Assembly: GCA_039602395.1 (NCBI GenBank)
Contig: JBCNJP010000003.1
Span: forward strand, 69,351,917-69,415,916
Direction: 5' to 3'
From: Deinandra increscens subsp. villosa
Taxonomy: Eukaryota > Streptophyta > Magnoliopsida > Asterales > Asteraceae
Length of the DNA: 64,000 bases
This document shows positions 22,417 to 33,265 of the stretch, piece by piece. The position numbers were made by a program, and so were the translations under genes. The notes under the pieces were generated by a model. That model ran no database searches and had not been told where the DNA came from. It saw only the letters and a program-made list of their open reading frames with translations. Every line of letters begins with the position of its first letter. Positions within the stretch are counted from its first letter, which is position 1.

Positions 22417-22494
22417 TAGGTTTTTCTTCACCATTTTTATAGATCAAAGTTTTAGATAGAAAATATATCATCAAAACTTGGTGAGGTTTTATTT
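22417..22494 (+). other. Unassigned tail after Copia-1 Gag
   Basis: A short AT-rich stretch with no coding signal, ending at the gypsy B LTR. Confidence 0.5.
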
Positions 22495-25400
22495 TGTCAC
22501 ACCCCGAGAATGGATGAATGTAAGCATGTGACTGATTTGGCATCATGGTCATGGTTACGAATGATTGACGTCTAAGTACATTTAATTACCCAATTATCTT
22601 TAAAAAATATAAGTCTCAAATATTTATTTAACATTTAAAACCATGGCAGCGGATAAGTAGTAGTGGTTATATGATAGAGTTTTCAAAAAATAAAGTCATG
22701 AGATTTATAAACATACCTACCATAAGGCGTAATGCGTTTAAATCTACAAAATGAAATGCATGAACACACAGCAGGCAGACCATGATATGACAAGCAGGAT
22801 CGGAGCATAAAAACATGGAGTTGCAGTCTCTAAACACCTAAGAATTCAAGAAGTTAAAAAGTCAACATAATTGTTGGTGAGTTCACATGTTTAATGACAC
22901 TTGAACTATTTGAAATTATATGTTTGAAAATGTTTAGCCTATCATGATATTATTTTGTTTGACACTGTTATTGTAAAGATCGAGCATGAACCTTAATTCA
23001 AAACTAACTGTTTACCCACTCATGATGTTCTTCCCCAAGAACATCGTATGATCAGAATAACTATTGTACCCCCCCCCCCCCCGGACTATAACCGTGGAGT
23101 CATGACTGGAGCGACCAAGTCAAGGCAGGGTCGTCAACCCAAATAGATCTACTCACAAGATATCGTTTCGAATGAACTAAATGAATCCAATTAATAGCGG
23201 GAATTTGGGCATATAACATAAATCAATATGAATACACATAATTGGGCAATTGAAAGGAACATGCAATAGGTATGTGTTACAGTTATCATAATATAAGACA
23301 ATAATGAATTTAGAAAATGACATTTATTGAATTCTCCCCCAAAGTTATAAAACAGAAATGTAAAAAGGGGTCGTGAAGACTCACATGTTATGTAGATGGA
23401 CAGATAGATATGAATTTCGAATGTAGCCTAGCAATGTCTACAACCTAATATTATAACGTATTAGGGTTTGGATACTTGGGTTAGTGAATATGTCACCCAA
23501 TGTTCGATGCTAAGTCTCGACTGCTATTACCCGATTATAGTGATGGAAATCCTTGAATATTATTTATTAGCAAATAAATAATATTAAGTTTAATGGAATT
23601 CTTTATCTATCTGAATAAATAAATAATAATTAATTTTCACGTTATAAAAACATATTGAATAATATACATTATTTTATTAAAACGCCATAAAAATATAAAT
23701 ATTCAATTTGTTAAATATTTATAAGGGTTTGAACTCCTTAAAGAATTAATTAAATTCCTTCATTTATTAAAGTTCGAACGCGCGTATTATACACGGTATT
23801 TGTCGCGTTTTACAAAAAGAATGTTGACACGTGAAAATATATATAAATTTGTATGAAGAAATGTTTCCAATAGTATATGAAGTTGTATTTTGGTAAAATT
23901 AACTGTCGGTTCGTCGGGTAGTTAGCCGGTTTCACCGTGTTGACTATTTTGACTCGTTTTATGGCATTTTAAGTTTCCTTAACACTTAAGATTTGTTAGT
24001 AGACTTGTTTTAATGTGGTTTAGGGTCTTTAGTTACCAATTGAGTCAGTGGGTGTTTTACTTGTAAAAATTGACATTTTCGAGACACCGAAAGCTACGGT
24101 TTTGGTCCGGTTTACCTTCTAAAACATGTTAATTCATTCTTGAACTTTGAGAAACATTTTTATATGTCAAAATAAACATGTTTTATGTTCTCGGCCAGAT
24201 CTAACTCTTTTTCAAAAATATGTTATATTTTTCGTCGAAAAGTCGTTTTACGGTTTCCAATTATTCCATTTTCAAGTGTTTAACTTCCCGAATCACTTTG
24301 TAAATTTAGAAATCAATATTGGCAGCCCTAAATGATACTTTACAAGTCCTAAGTAGTCATAAGTTGGTTACAAGAATTTTACTAACCTTTTCAAGATAAT
24401 AAATGATAGTTATACCATAAAAATTCTATTTTTATATTTCTTTGAGATTTCATAGACCAATCTTCAAATAACACTTTTAGTGACTCAAAATCATCTTTTG
24501 ACAAGTTTGGTTTCGGATTTAATGTCAAAATCATGAAGTGTTTCTAAGATCGCAAAATATATATGTTTTATGGTGGCTAACGTTTATGACACACAAAATA
24601 TTGTGTCATGTTTTGTCAACTTTAATAATATATATATTTCTTCTAAAAATCAATTTCCAAACATCATGTTTATGTGTTTTTCACCAAAGTAAACATACTA
24701 AATTTCTTAGAACTCATAGCATGTTGTAGTTCATAAAATTTTTCACCAAATATGAAACTTTTTAACATAAATGTACATGTTATGTTTATATTTTTCTATG
24801 AATTTGTTCAAACAATATTCTAGTTCCATCAAAGGCACAAAATACTACTAACATACAAGATTTCTAGTAAGTCATCCAACAATACAATCAAGACTTAGAT
24901 CATGAACATGATATTGTGACATTCTATGATAAGAAACATAGAAATAATCAAGAAAGTAAGGGTTCCTCACTTAGTCTTAAACCGGATCGGTAAATGACTT
25001 GATGGGTGTTGATTAAGCTTCCGATATAGCTCCCAAACCCACCCTTGATATTTGATTTAGAAGGATGATGAGGAAAGAATGAAAGAATCATTATGGATTT
25101 TGTCAAGAAAACAAGAGATTAGTTTGGTTGTTCTTGGAAGATTATAAAGAAATAATGAAAGAAAGATGATGAAATAAGAGTTGTTGATGGATTACCTTGA
25201 CTAGAGATGTGATTAGAAGCTTGAATTGAGTTGTGGTTGATGGTGAAAAGTGGTGGTGGTGGCGGTTTGAGAGAGAGCCAAGAGCAAGAGAGAGAGTTGA
25301 GAGAGTGTGGGTTTGCTCTTGAAATGGTTAAGTGTGAAATATGGTTAAGTGTGAAGTATATAGGTGGCTCAAGTGGTGGTGTTTGGTCTCGGTTTTAAGT

Positions 25401-27996
25401 GAACCGAAGGGGGGTACGGTTTATGGTCTAGCTGAGAGAAAAAGAAAAGGAGAAGGAGAATTGATTGTGGCTTGAACCAAGTGAGACATAGGCTAGCATT
25501 TGAACTCATATGGGTGTGTAATGTGGGCACTAGAACCGGCTAAGAGTGGGAGGGACAAGAAGACAAGTTGGTGGCTAAGGGAGACATGTTTGTTGGTTGT
25601 GTAAGTGGTCAATGGTAATATCCAGTGGTTCTTAGTTTTGTATGTACTAATTGAGACAAGTTTGCTACATATCAATGCTATAAGGTGGAAGATTCTAGCT
25701 ATAAGGGTGTATTAGTCATGTGTGATTTAGGTGACAAGGTCTAATGACAAGTTGGGGGGCTTGGTTGAAATCGAATGGGAGGAAAGGGAGGGAACCGGAA
25801 AAGAAAAGGAAAAGAATGAGGCGGACGAGGGTCAAACTCGAGACGGGCTGAGAGAAAGAAAAAGAGATTGGACTTGGCCCAATCGGAGAAAGAAAAGAAG
25901 TGGAAGTGGGTCGGGCCGGGCTCGTGGGCCGAGAGGAAAAGAAAGCGGGCCAAAGGAATGGGCTGGTGGGTTGGGCCGTAAGGAGGAAGGAAAAGAAAAG
26001 AGAAGGAGGTTGGGCCGGTAGGCCCATTGGGCTCTTCGGGTCGAACCGGGCCTCGGGTCGGGTCGGGTTGAGTCCGACTCGATCCAACGAGTCCATCGAC
26101 ACTTCATTTGAGTCAAAATGATAAACAGATGAAAAGTTGGTTTTTGGCTCGAAAATGGATAGTTAATATAAAATTAACAATAATAATATTGTCACGATAA
26201 ATTTTGAGCGGACAGGATAATGTCACGAGTCTTGATTGTTTGAGTATGCACAATCATATACTAGGAGATGAATTTAGAATTTTGTTTTATGAGTATATAA
26301 CATTATTCGATTGAAACGAATCGCTGTTTAAATGAACGTTTTCTTTTGAAATACATTTTGACACAACGTATTAGATTTGAAATTATAAGATGATTATTTT
26401 ATATAGGAATTTCACAAAGTATATTATGAAATTTTTGTTATTGAAGTTCCATCCTGAATAGTTGGGGAACTTTGGATTGATTTCCACTATGGGTAATTGT
26501 TGTCGGACCTATGTGGTCTATTTTTGCACGTAAGTTCACCTAATTTGGGCAATTAGGTCTAATGCACATAGAATCACAGTTAATTGCACGTAATCGTAAT
26601 ATTAAAGATAACCTGATTTGTATAATTTGTCAAATATTTGGTGTTTAGAAAAAATCAGATGAAATAAGAAATGCTCACAAGAAAATCAGTGTGTTCTTTA
26701 CTTCAATTGATACACATCCTTGACTTCACGAGATTGCGGTGGAATGTGTTGATGGTGATGGATTCAGGTGTGGTGGTGTAGCATCGGTGTTGTGATGGTT
26801 GGCGGTCGCCCTGAGTAAGAGGAGGAGGGCGTGTTGGTGGTTGTGGTGGTGACCGAAAGCAAGGGGTGGCGGTGGTTTGTGGTGGTGGTGGTGGCCGAAC
26901 AAAGGAGAGGGAGAGAGATTTTGGGTGTGGCTTGTGGAGGTGAAGAAAAGGGTGCACTTATGGTTATTTTAGAGGGTAATACCTAGTGGGCTAAGTCTTG
27001 GTCCATGGAGAATTAGTACCAATGCCAACTAATGTTTGATAGAACAAGCATCTAGGGGGGATTAGGCTCATGCTTAATTTAGGGAATAGGTTCAAATATA
27101 CTACAAGTATAAACACTTAATAGTTTTGTAGGAGTACAAAAAAAAAAGCAAAGGTGGTGGATGGTTGTATGTGAGCCTGTGGAAAGAAAGAATGGAGAAG
27201 GGGGTGGGGCGGCCATGGCCTGGGCCGAGAAGAGGGAGAAAGAAATAGGCGGGCCGGTGGGTTGGGTTGGATCGTCAGGACTTCAAGTTGGTTTGTCAGA
27301 TCGTGTTCCGGGCTCGGGTGATTTGTTCTGGGTTATTTGGCTGGGTTCGGCCCAATACGGGTTACGGATCTGGTTGTCACTTGTCGATTATTTTTGAACG
27401 GTAACGGGTCTCTTTAGATAGGTCTTCATGGTCAAGTGATGATAATTATTTGTTTGATTATGGTAAACAATAATAATGAGTTTTGTCGGTTAATAATTTA
27501 CATAAGTTTCATGTTTAAGGATTTTATGCGCGAATGATAATAATTGATTGGTTGCTTCACATGTTTTTAAGCTCGATTATTTATGATGTTTAAAACTAAA
27601 CAAGTTTTAATTATATAATTGCTTAATGATGTTTAAAACTAAACAAGTTTTAATTATATAATCGCTTATGCGTGAATGATAATAATTGATTTGCTCGCTT
27701 AATGTGTTAAAACTAAACAAGTTTTAATTATATTAGTTTTGACACCGGGTTAAGAAATAAATATAAAAGTCATTTTTATATTTTTTTTCTTATTATTAAA
27801 ATTACACTAATTACTTAGTGGGATTTCCTATTTGTTACTGTTATGTTTTCCAAGCACAAACGTGGGAATTTTCTACGATGGACTTAGTATGCATAATTGT
27901 TATTAATAGACATTTTAAATCAAGTAATGCATGTAGATAAGCATTTTTAAATAGTCAAAGTATCGTGTTTACCTGAATTTTGGATGGGGTGTCACA
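22495..27996 (-). repeat. 3' LTR of gypsy element B, unusually long (5.5 kb)
   Basis: Bounded on the plus strand by TGTCACACCCCG and GGGGTGTCACA, the inverted ends typical of these gypsy LTRs, and followed by a PPT and a chromodomain in the correct order. It shares LTR-internal landmarks with element C (a GTAGATCTAC-like site after a C-rich tract near 23070-23160). Coding potential is nil. Two GC-rich, GGTGGT- and GGGCC-rich zones (25240-26060 and 26740-27380) resemble each other, so the block could be two partly duplicated LTR segments or contain an old insertion. A 14-base C run lies at 23069-23082. Confidence 0.65.
27600..27735. repeat. Short AT-rich direct repeats in the gypsy B LTR
   Basis: AAAACTAAACAAGTTTTAATTATA occurs three times (near 27590, 27630 and 27708), with GTGAATGATAATAATTGATT between. 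It is a locally reiterated AT-rich tract with no other content. Confidence 0.75.
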
Positions 27997-28010
27997 TTCT
28001 CCCCTAGTTA
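27997..28010 (-). other. Polypurine tract of gypsy B
   Basis: The minus strand reads TAACTAGGGGAGAA directly before TGTGACACC of the 3' LTR, as in the LARD-like element. Confidence 0.85.
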
Positions 28011-28023
28011 GAAGAATTCCATC

Positions 28024-28307
28024 CCGAATCTAGTTCTGAGTACTGGAGGATGCAACATTTTCCAAAAGACGATGATACTTCAGACGTATCTGGTACCCGC
28101 GTTCCCAAGTGTACTCTGGTCCTCGACGTGAGTTCCAACACACCTTGACGATGGGAATGCGGCTCTGTTTTAGTCTTTTGACTTCTCGTGCAAGTATCTC
28201 AACACGTTCCTCTATGAAATGAAGTGTTTCGTCGACTTGAATTTCGTCAAGCCGGACGACAAGTGCTCCATCAGGTAAACACTTCTTTAGATTACAGATA
28301 TGGAAAA
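28024..28307 (-). pseudogene. Chromodomain end of gypsy B Pol (truncated)
   Basis: C-terminus of a chromovirus polyprotein: FHICNLKKCLPDGALVVRLD, then KQSRIPIVKVCWNSRRGPEYTWERGYQ and a short tail ending near 28030. The conserved aromatic residues of the chromodomain (the W of CWNSRRG, the Y and W of EYTWE) are kept, so this part is better preserved than in element A. At 28308 the reading is cut by TGTAACACCCCGG, the edge of another LTR, and the rest of pol is not found nearby. Confidence 0.85.
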
Positions 28308-28664
28308 TGTAACACCCCGGCCCTTGGGAATCCGAGATAGCCAAGATCGTATCCGTTTGAAGGCACAAAATAATTATCCGTTTGAAGGCACAAAATAATT
28401 ACATTTCTATTAAAATTTTAAGAGTACATGATTTAAAGCATTATAACATCTAGGAAATAAAAGTAAATCTAAGACGGAAGCTAGAGTCTTCTAGGGTTGT
28501 CTTCATGCGTACGTGAGCAAATCTTGTAAGACCCACTTTGGTTATTGGCAACTCAAACTCTTCACCGTTGAGTATTTCTGGTGAAGATCTCCTTGAAGAA
28601 CTTCCTGGATTGAAGACTTGGTGATTTTGAAGATTTTGAGTCAAAAGTCCTCTAAGAGAAAAAA

Positions 28665-28911
28665 TTAGCGAACTTATATTTTGCTCTTAGCGAACTTTTG
28701 TTTTGCCTTAGCGAACTTCAGAATGTTCCTAGCGAACTTCAAGTCTTAGCGGACTTGAGTTCTTCTTAGCGGACTTCTGGCTAGCGGACTTCAAGACTGC
28801 TCTTAGCGAACTTCAACTCTTTCCTAGCGGACTTCGGCAAAGCTTAGCGAACTTGGATGGTTACCGAACTTGAACTTCTTAGCGAAATTGAAGTTGTTCT
28901 TAGCGAACTTG
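28665..28911 (+). repeat. TTAGCGRACTT array upstream of the LTR TATA box
   Basis: About thirteen copies of CTTAGCGAACTT or CTTAGCGGACTT in 250 bp, all in the same orientation, spaced 8-30 bp. The TATA box follows about 85 bp later. The motif returns in the leader at 29895-30083. Confidence 0.9.
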
Positions 28912-28994
28912 TGTGACATATTGAATATTATTTGCTGTTTTTGATGTAATGATTGTTGTATCATCTGATTTGATTGCTCATGCTCTTTATTTAG

Positions 28995-29002
28995 TATAAA
29001 TA
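28995..29002 (+). promoter_or_regulatory. TATA box of the LTR at 28308-29211
   Basis: TATAAATA within TTTAGTATAAATAGGACC, downstream of the motif array and about 215 bp before the LTR end. Confidence 0.8.
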
Positions 29003-29213
29003 GGACCTTTATAAGCCTTACTTGGGTAACTCACACCTGAAATACAACAGAGATCATTTTTCTTCTAAAGTGTATGTGTTCTTGGTGTTTTAGTGTGTGT
29101 TCTTCATTTTTCTTTAATATCTTCATCAAAACTTGCTGATTTGATCATAAATGCTTGTAGTTCTGCACTAGCATCCGTGTATTGGATGAGATTATTGTCT
29201 AGATCCTGACAAT

Positions 29214-29227
29214 TGGTATCAGAGCGG
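29214..29227 (+). other. tRNA-Met primer binding site
   Basis: TGGTATCAGAGCGG, a full match to the canonical plant primer site, two bases after the LTR end. It shows that transcription runs on the plus strand. Confidence 0.92.
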
Positions 29228-31672
29228 ATACTGATCTAAATGCGTGTAATAGCCTTTTCGATCATCTAGGTCCGGATTTTGTTCAACTTGGGGGCTTAGA
29301 TTGGAAAATCCATTTATGAGACGTTAAACCCATTTTTTCTTCTTTTTTGGAACTGTTTGATGATCTTTGGATGATATGGATGATAGATCTATGTTTATTG
29401 CATCTATTTTGATGCTCTATGTGTTCAAATCTACGGAAACGTTGCAGATCCAAGAGCAAAAACACAACAGTGGAGTTCTTCACGTTTTTTTGGGTATTTT
29501 TGAAGATTTTGGAGCTTTGATCTTGAGTGTTTGGTGTTATTCTAGATGGATTTGGATGAAACAAGGCATGGTTCTTGATGGAAATCGCATTTCGAATCCA
29601 TGGGAAGCATCTGTTTCGTCTAAATCTCTTCGGTTTAGGAGATCTAAAAAAACACTCACTAGTGCGTGTTTCATGGTGTTCTTCATGTCCATATTTTGGG
29701 ACTTATTCAATCGGTTTTTGCTGCTGTTTGGGATATGTGAGTGTCCATAACATGTTCTACAATAGATTTGTGTCAAGAATCGCTCGTTTCCATTCATTTT
29801 CGGGACTGATTCATGGATCGAAGGGGATGTGTTTATCACTTGTGTTCATCATTTTCCAGAAATTTATCAAGGTTTTGAAGGCTATGAAGACTCATTTAGC
29901 GGACTTCTATTGTTCTTAGCAGACTTTAGTATGGTCTTAGCGGACTTAGTGTCTTCTTAGCGGACTTCTGTTTAGCAAACTTTAATATTGTCTTAGCAGA
30001 CTTCTCGTGTTCTTAACGGACTTCTCATGCCCCTTAGCGTACTTGAGATTGTCTTAGCGGACTTAAAGTTTGTTAGCGGACTTGTTTCTGGGTTTTCGTT
30101 CGAGCATTTTTCAGAGTATTTTGATCGTCCAGGGTTTTAGAGAATTGAATTACGAGTTCAACGAGCTAAAATTCATTAGTTTTTGTCGTGTATTCACGGA
30201 GATATCATGAAAATACGCTTTTTCGGTGATCTCTTGTTTTTCCGGTGTGTTTTCCGATCAATTAGGGTTTCGGAGGATGAAGATGACAACTGGATGATGT
30301 GTCAAGTGGTGATTAGTTTCCATAGAATTCTTCTCTCTCCTTTTTTGTCGGCTGCAGCCACATTCCATTTCGTTGTATGTTGTTGATTGGAGAATTAGGA
30401 CAGTGCGTGGGCCCCTGGTCAACAAAGACAACTGTTGAAGGACTTTGTGATGGCGCATCTTGATTGGATAATTCCCTCTTCGCGTGGATCACAGCAGGCC
30501 ACCGTTGGATTCCTTTGATGCTAGCCGTTAGATCGTTTTTGTGCTTTCTCAGCTATTTCCTGATTGCCAAGCCGTCATTTCACGAGGATCAGCCCAAGCA
30601 ACCCCTGGATTTTAATAATTTTAGTCGTAAATTTTGGTGGCTCCCTCAATTCTGATTGGTCACCTCACTTTGACATGGATTGTGCTTCTTGTGGGGGGTT
30701 TAACACCACTAACGAATTTTTCAGAAAATTTTGTTAAATGTGGCTGATTTTTTTTCTTTAACAAGACTATCGAGTTAACGCCACAAACGGATTTTTAGAT
30801 TTTTCGTCAGTTTAAGGATATATTTCGCTATATTTGTCGGGTTTCTAGTTTTTGTTGACGTCAAAGACCACTTTAGCTAACCACCACTAACAGACTAGTT
30901 TCGCTTTTCAGTTAAGTATGCGAGTTTTTCGTTATGTCTCACCCATAGTTGTTTAGCTTATGCAGTGCTGATGTCATCTTACCAACTTATCTGGAATCTC
31001 AGTTAAATGTTTGCAATATTCTGTTAACTCCAACGGAGGGACACTCAAGTTGATGGTTTTGACGGACTTTTCAGTTTTTCATCGTTATGACTCGGAAATC
31101 TTAATGGATTCTTTTTCCGGACTCGGTTTTCAAAACCAAATTCGAAGATCCGGTTATTATATTTTTGGCATTTTCGCTCGGAATCTCGGTTTTTTCTCGG
31201 ATTTGACACTTTATCTCCACTAAAGTACGGCTTTTGTGACGTTTTTACACGTTACTTTATCAGACATATTATTATACCTCAACCCTTCATCATGCGGAAT
31301 AAAAGTATTATCTATGGATCTTACACAACTGTCAGCATCCAGCTTTCGTTTTTTCGCGAGATTGTCCGATTTCATGATTGTTTTTGGAGAGATTTAGAGA
31401 AATGGGGAAATTATTATGGATTTGGGCTATCGGGTCGATTAACTAAAGTTGGAGAATTTTCAGTGATTGATTGATTTATCCGATTCCATCTGTTGCGGTT
31501 TGGACTCCGATATTAGGCAATTTCAGTATTGTTCCCGATGGGTCAAGCGAGACAGAAGAAGCTTATTCAGAGGCGGAATTTCTATGACAGAAAGCTTCGA
31601 GTTTATTAGTTTCTCATTGAAGATGTACGACAAAGCAATTCTTCAACAGTTAAACAAATTTGAAAGCATCAG
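29228..31672 (+). other. Non-coding leader and interior of the element with PBS at 29214
   Basis: 2.4 kb without any Gag or Pol similarity. The open stretches (for example 29367-29750, 31467-31733) have no recognisable motif and overlap open stretches on the other strand. Apart from the TTAGCG array at 29895-30083 the sequence is T-rich and unremarkable. Either a non-autonomous interior or a long leader whose gag has been lost. Confidence 0.6.
29895..30083 (+). repeat. TTAGCGGACTT array in the transcribed leader
   Basis: Ten copies or near-copies (TTAGCGGACTT, TTAGCAGACTT, TTAACGGACTT) in 190 bp, in the same orientation as the array upstream of the TATA box. Confidence 0.9.
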
Positions 31673-31685
31673 TCAAGGGGGGATT
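31673..31685 (+). other. Polypurine tract before an LTR start
   Basis: TCAAGGGGGGATT directly followed by TGTTGGC, the common copia arrangement of purine tract and 3' LTR. Confidence 0.65.
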
Positions 31686-32380
31686 TGTTGGCTATTTTTC
31701 ATTGTGACTGACGCCATCAAATCTGTTTACTGAAGCATTCGGTTGAAGGATCTATTGTGATATGATTCAGAGACGCGGTTGTGAAGATTAATTAAATCAA
31801 CTTTGAATTAATTAATATTTTTATATTTATTTTATATTTGCTCATTTACATGTGTTTACTAGTAGTGGGTTAGTGAGCACAAGGGCTCTCAGTATAAATA
31901 GATGAGATAGCCCTCATTTGCAAGATGATGAATCTTTAAATGATAATCTTTTGAGTGGGGAGCACCACTTCTAGAGAGAGAGTCTCATCTTGGGTTTGAG
32001 ATAAACCTAAGATGGCCATGGATTTCTTATGCCACAATTAAATCAAGTCTGCTTCTTGGGATAGAGGTCAGACGTGTAGCCATTGGAGCTGTATGGAACT
32101 GTTGACGACATATGAGCATGTGGTTGCATCATTGGGCAGTAACTGGATCTCTAGTTGGTAGAAAAATGAGCGGAACCATACATATCTCTGCTATTTGGCC
32201 CATTGGGTTTTTTGAGGAAATTGGGTTACCACTACATGAGCCCACTGATGATATAGGAGGCTTGACTGTGATTTTGGGCCTCTCAATCTTTATTGGGACA
32301 GAAGTTGGAGGTGTTATGGTTATGTTGTGCACTTTGGGCCCCCCAATATTGATGGGCTTTAAAGGAATTTAAGAGGATGA
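31686..32380 (+). repeat. LTR-like block with its own TATA box
   Basis: Starts TGTTGGCTATT after a purine tract and has TATAAATA at 31893-31900 followed by an AGAGAGAGAG leader. It shows no similarity to the LTR at 28308-29211, so the two are not a pair. The right limit is uncertain (between about 32110 and 32440). The distal part (32190-32355) carries five GGCCCA/GGGCCC/GGGCC words. Confidence 0.5.
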
Positions 32381-32454
32381 TCCTAGCCCTTTGAACTTGG
32401 AGTTGAACGAATGACGTTCTTCTCCTTCAATCGGGGTGTACATAGACCCTGTTG

Positions 32455-33237
32455 TCATGAATATCTTTCCATTGGGCCTTGTTGCATCACCACCCGTTCT
32501 CGTTTAACCTCATCCGCTACCTTAGAATAAACAGTCTCAATCTTTGGATGAGGTACCAACTTTTCCTCGTCAGCTCTCTTCACTTCACTGGAGCTTGAAC
32601 CTGCACACTCAGTAGTGACATTAGTATCATTGACACAGTTTAACTGAGTTGCTTCTGTGACTGTCTTTTCATCTCTATGCACAGGTTGAGGCCCATATAC
32701 CACGGTTGCTTCATGAAGGGACTCTTTCCACAATTCGTCAGCAGTTTGGGGTAACTTGATGTACTCACTTTGTAATGGGGGGGAATTTTTCCATCCCCAA
32801 GACCATATGTGTCTTTTACCTGCTTCAATCGCTCAACAGAATTGACTAGAACATGATGAGAGTGCATCATTTTCTTCTGAATTAGCTGATGTTTTCCTAA
32901 GGTAGATTGGGTAGTGCCAAGTTTAGTTCGTAGTTCTAGGACTTCCTTATTCAATTCACCTGCCTCACTTTCGGCTACTCTAAGAAGACACTTTTTATCA
33001 CTTAATTGTTCTTCAAAGTTTGTCAGATCGATTTTGATTGCCTCAAACTTTTCGTTTTATATCTTTGCACGATCTTTATATTCGTTGACCTCTCTACACT
33101 CTACTAGTGATTGCAAGATTTTTACATTCGTTAGTAAACCTGCTTTCCCATTCTTTAATTAAAGCACAAGAAGTGGGCTTTGAACATTCCTGAGTTAGAA
33201 AGTTAACATCAGAAGTACTCGTTTGGATACCTGCCAT
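32455..33237 (-). pseudogene. Coiled-coil ORF of copia-like element F (capsid domain absent)
   Basis: The start is taken at the ATG at 33237 (MAGIQTSTSDVNFLTQ), close to the end of the leader array. Almost from the start the reading is Lys/Glu-rich heptad sequence (VECREVNEYKDRAK, KIDLTNFEEQLSDKK, LNKEVLELRTKLGTTQSTLG), then KDTYGLGDGKIPPHY and a Cys/Pro-containing segment (LLTNCGKSPFMKQP), then an acidic tail. It is broken by frameshifts near 33110, 32960 and 32700. The UBN2 capsid domain seen in Copia-1 does not precede it. I take it as the remnant of a Sirevirus-like Gag extension or of a non-autonomous ORF; the function is not established. Confidence 0.65.
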
Positions 33238-33265
33238 ACTCTTTTCATGAGTGAATATTCCCTGA

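Larger units (their letters stand above)
18755..22494 (+). mobile_element. Copia-1: LTR, leader and Gag only
   Basis: Plus-strand Ty1/copia element with 5' LTR, primer site, an array-bearing leader and a long Gag. There is no protease, integrase or RT, and the sequence is cut by the gypsy B LTR at 22495. Long Gags with a coiled coil are known in the Sirevirus (SIRE/Maximus) lineage of copia elements, the most likely class. A relative in opposite orientation (Copia-4) is at 58821-62218. Confidence 0.8.
28308..29211 (+). repeat. LTR block ending at a primer site (one LTR, or a fragment plus a copia LTR)
   Basis: Begins TGTAACACCCCGG at the break in the B chromodomain and ends CCTGACA two bases before a tRNA-Met primer site. 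Read as one unit it is a 904-bp plus-strand LTR. The first 350 bp, however, look like the end of a gypsy LTR in minus orientation, so the copia LTR proper may start only near 28650. It contains a tandem repeat of ATCCGTTTGAAGGCACAAAA (28351-28400), the TTAGCGRACTT array and a TATA box. Confidence 0.6.

Noticed and set aside
25716..26121. Overlapping frames on both strands, rich in Pro/Ser/Arg
   Set aside because: GC- and purine-rich promoter-like part of the gypsy B LTR; open in many frames because stop codons are rare in this composition.
28665..30083. CRISPR-like reading of the TTAGCGRACTT clusters
   Set aside because: Repeats are 11 bp and spacers irregular (often under 20 bp), in a plant retrotransposon with a TATA box and primer site; not a CRISPR array.
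29367..31733. Several 60-127-codon frames as candidate host genes
   Set aside because: No domain, start context or splice-site support; they overlap frames on the opposite strand within an LTR-element leader.
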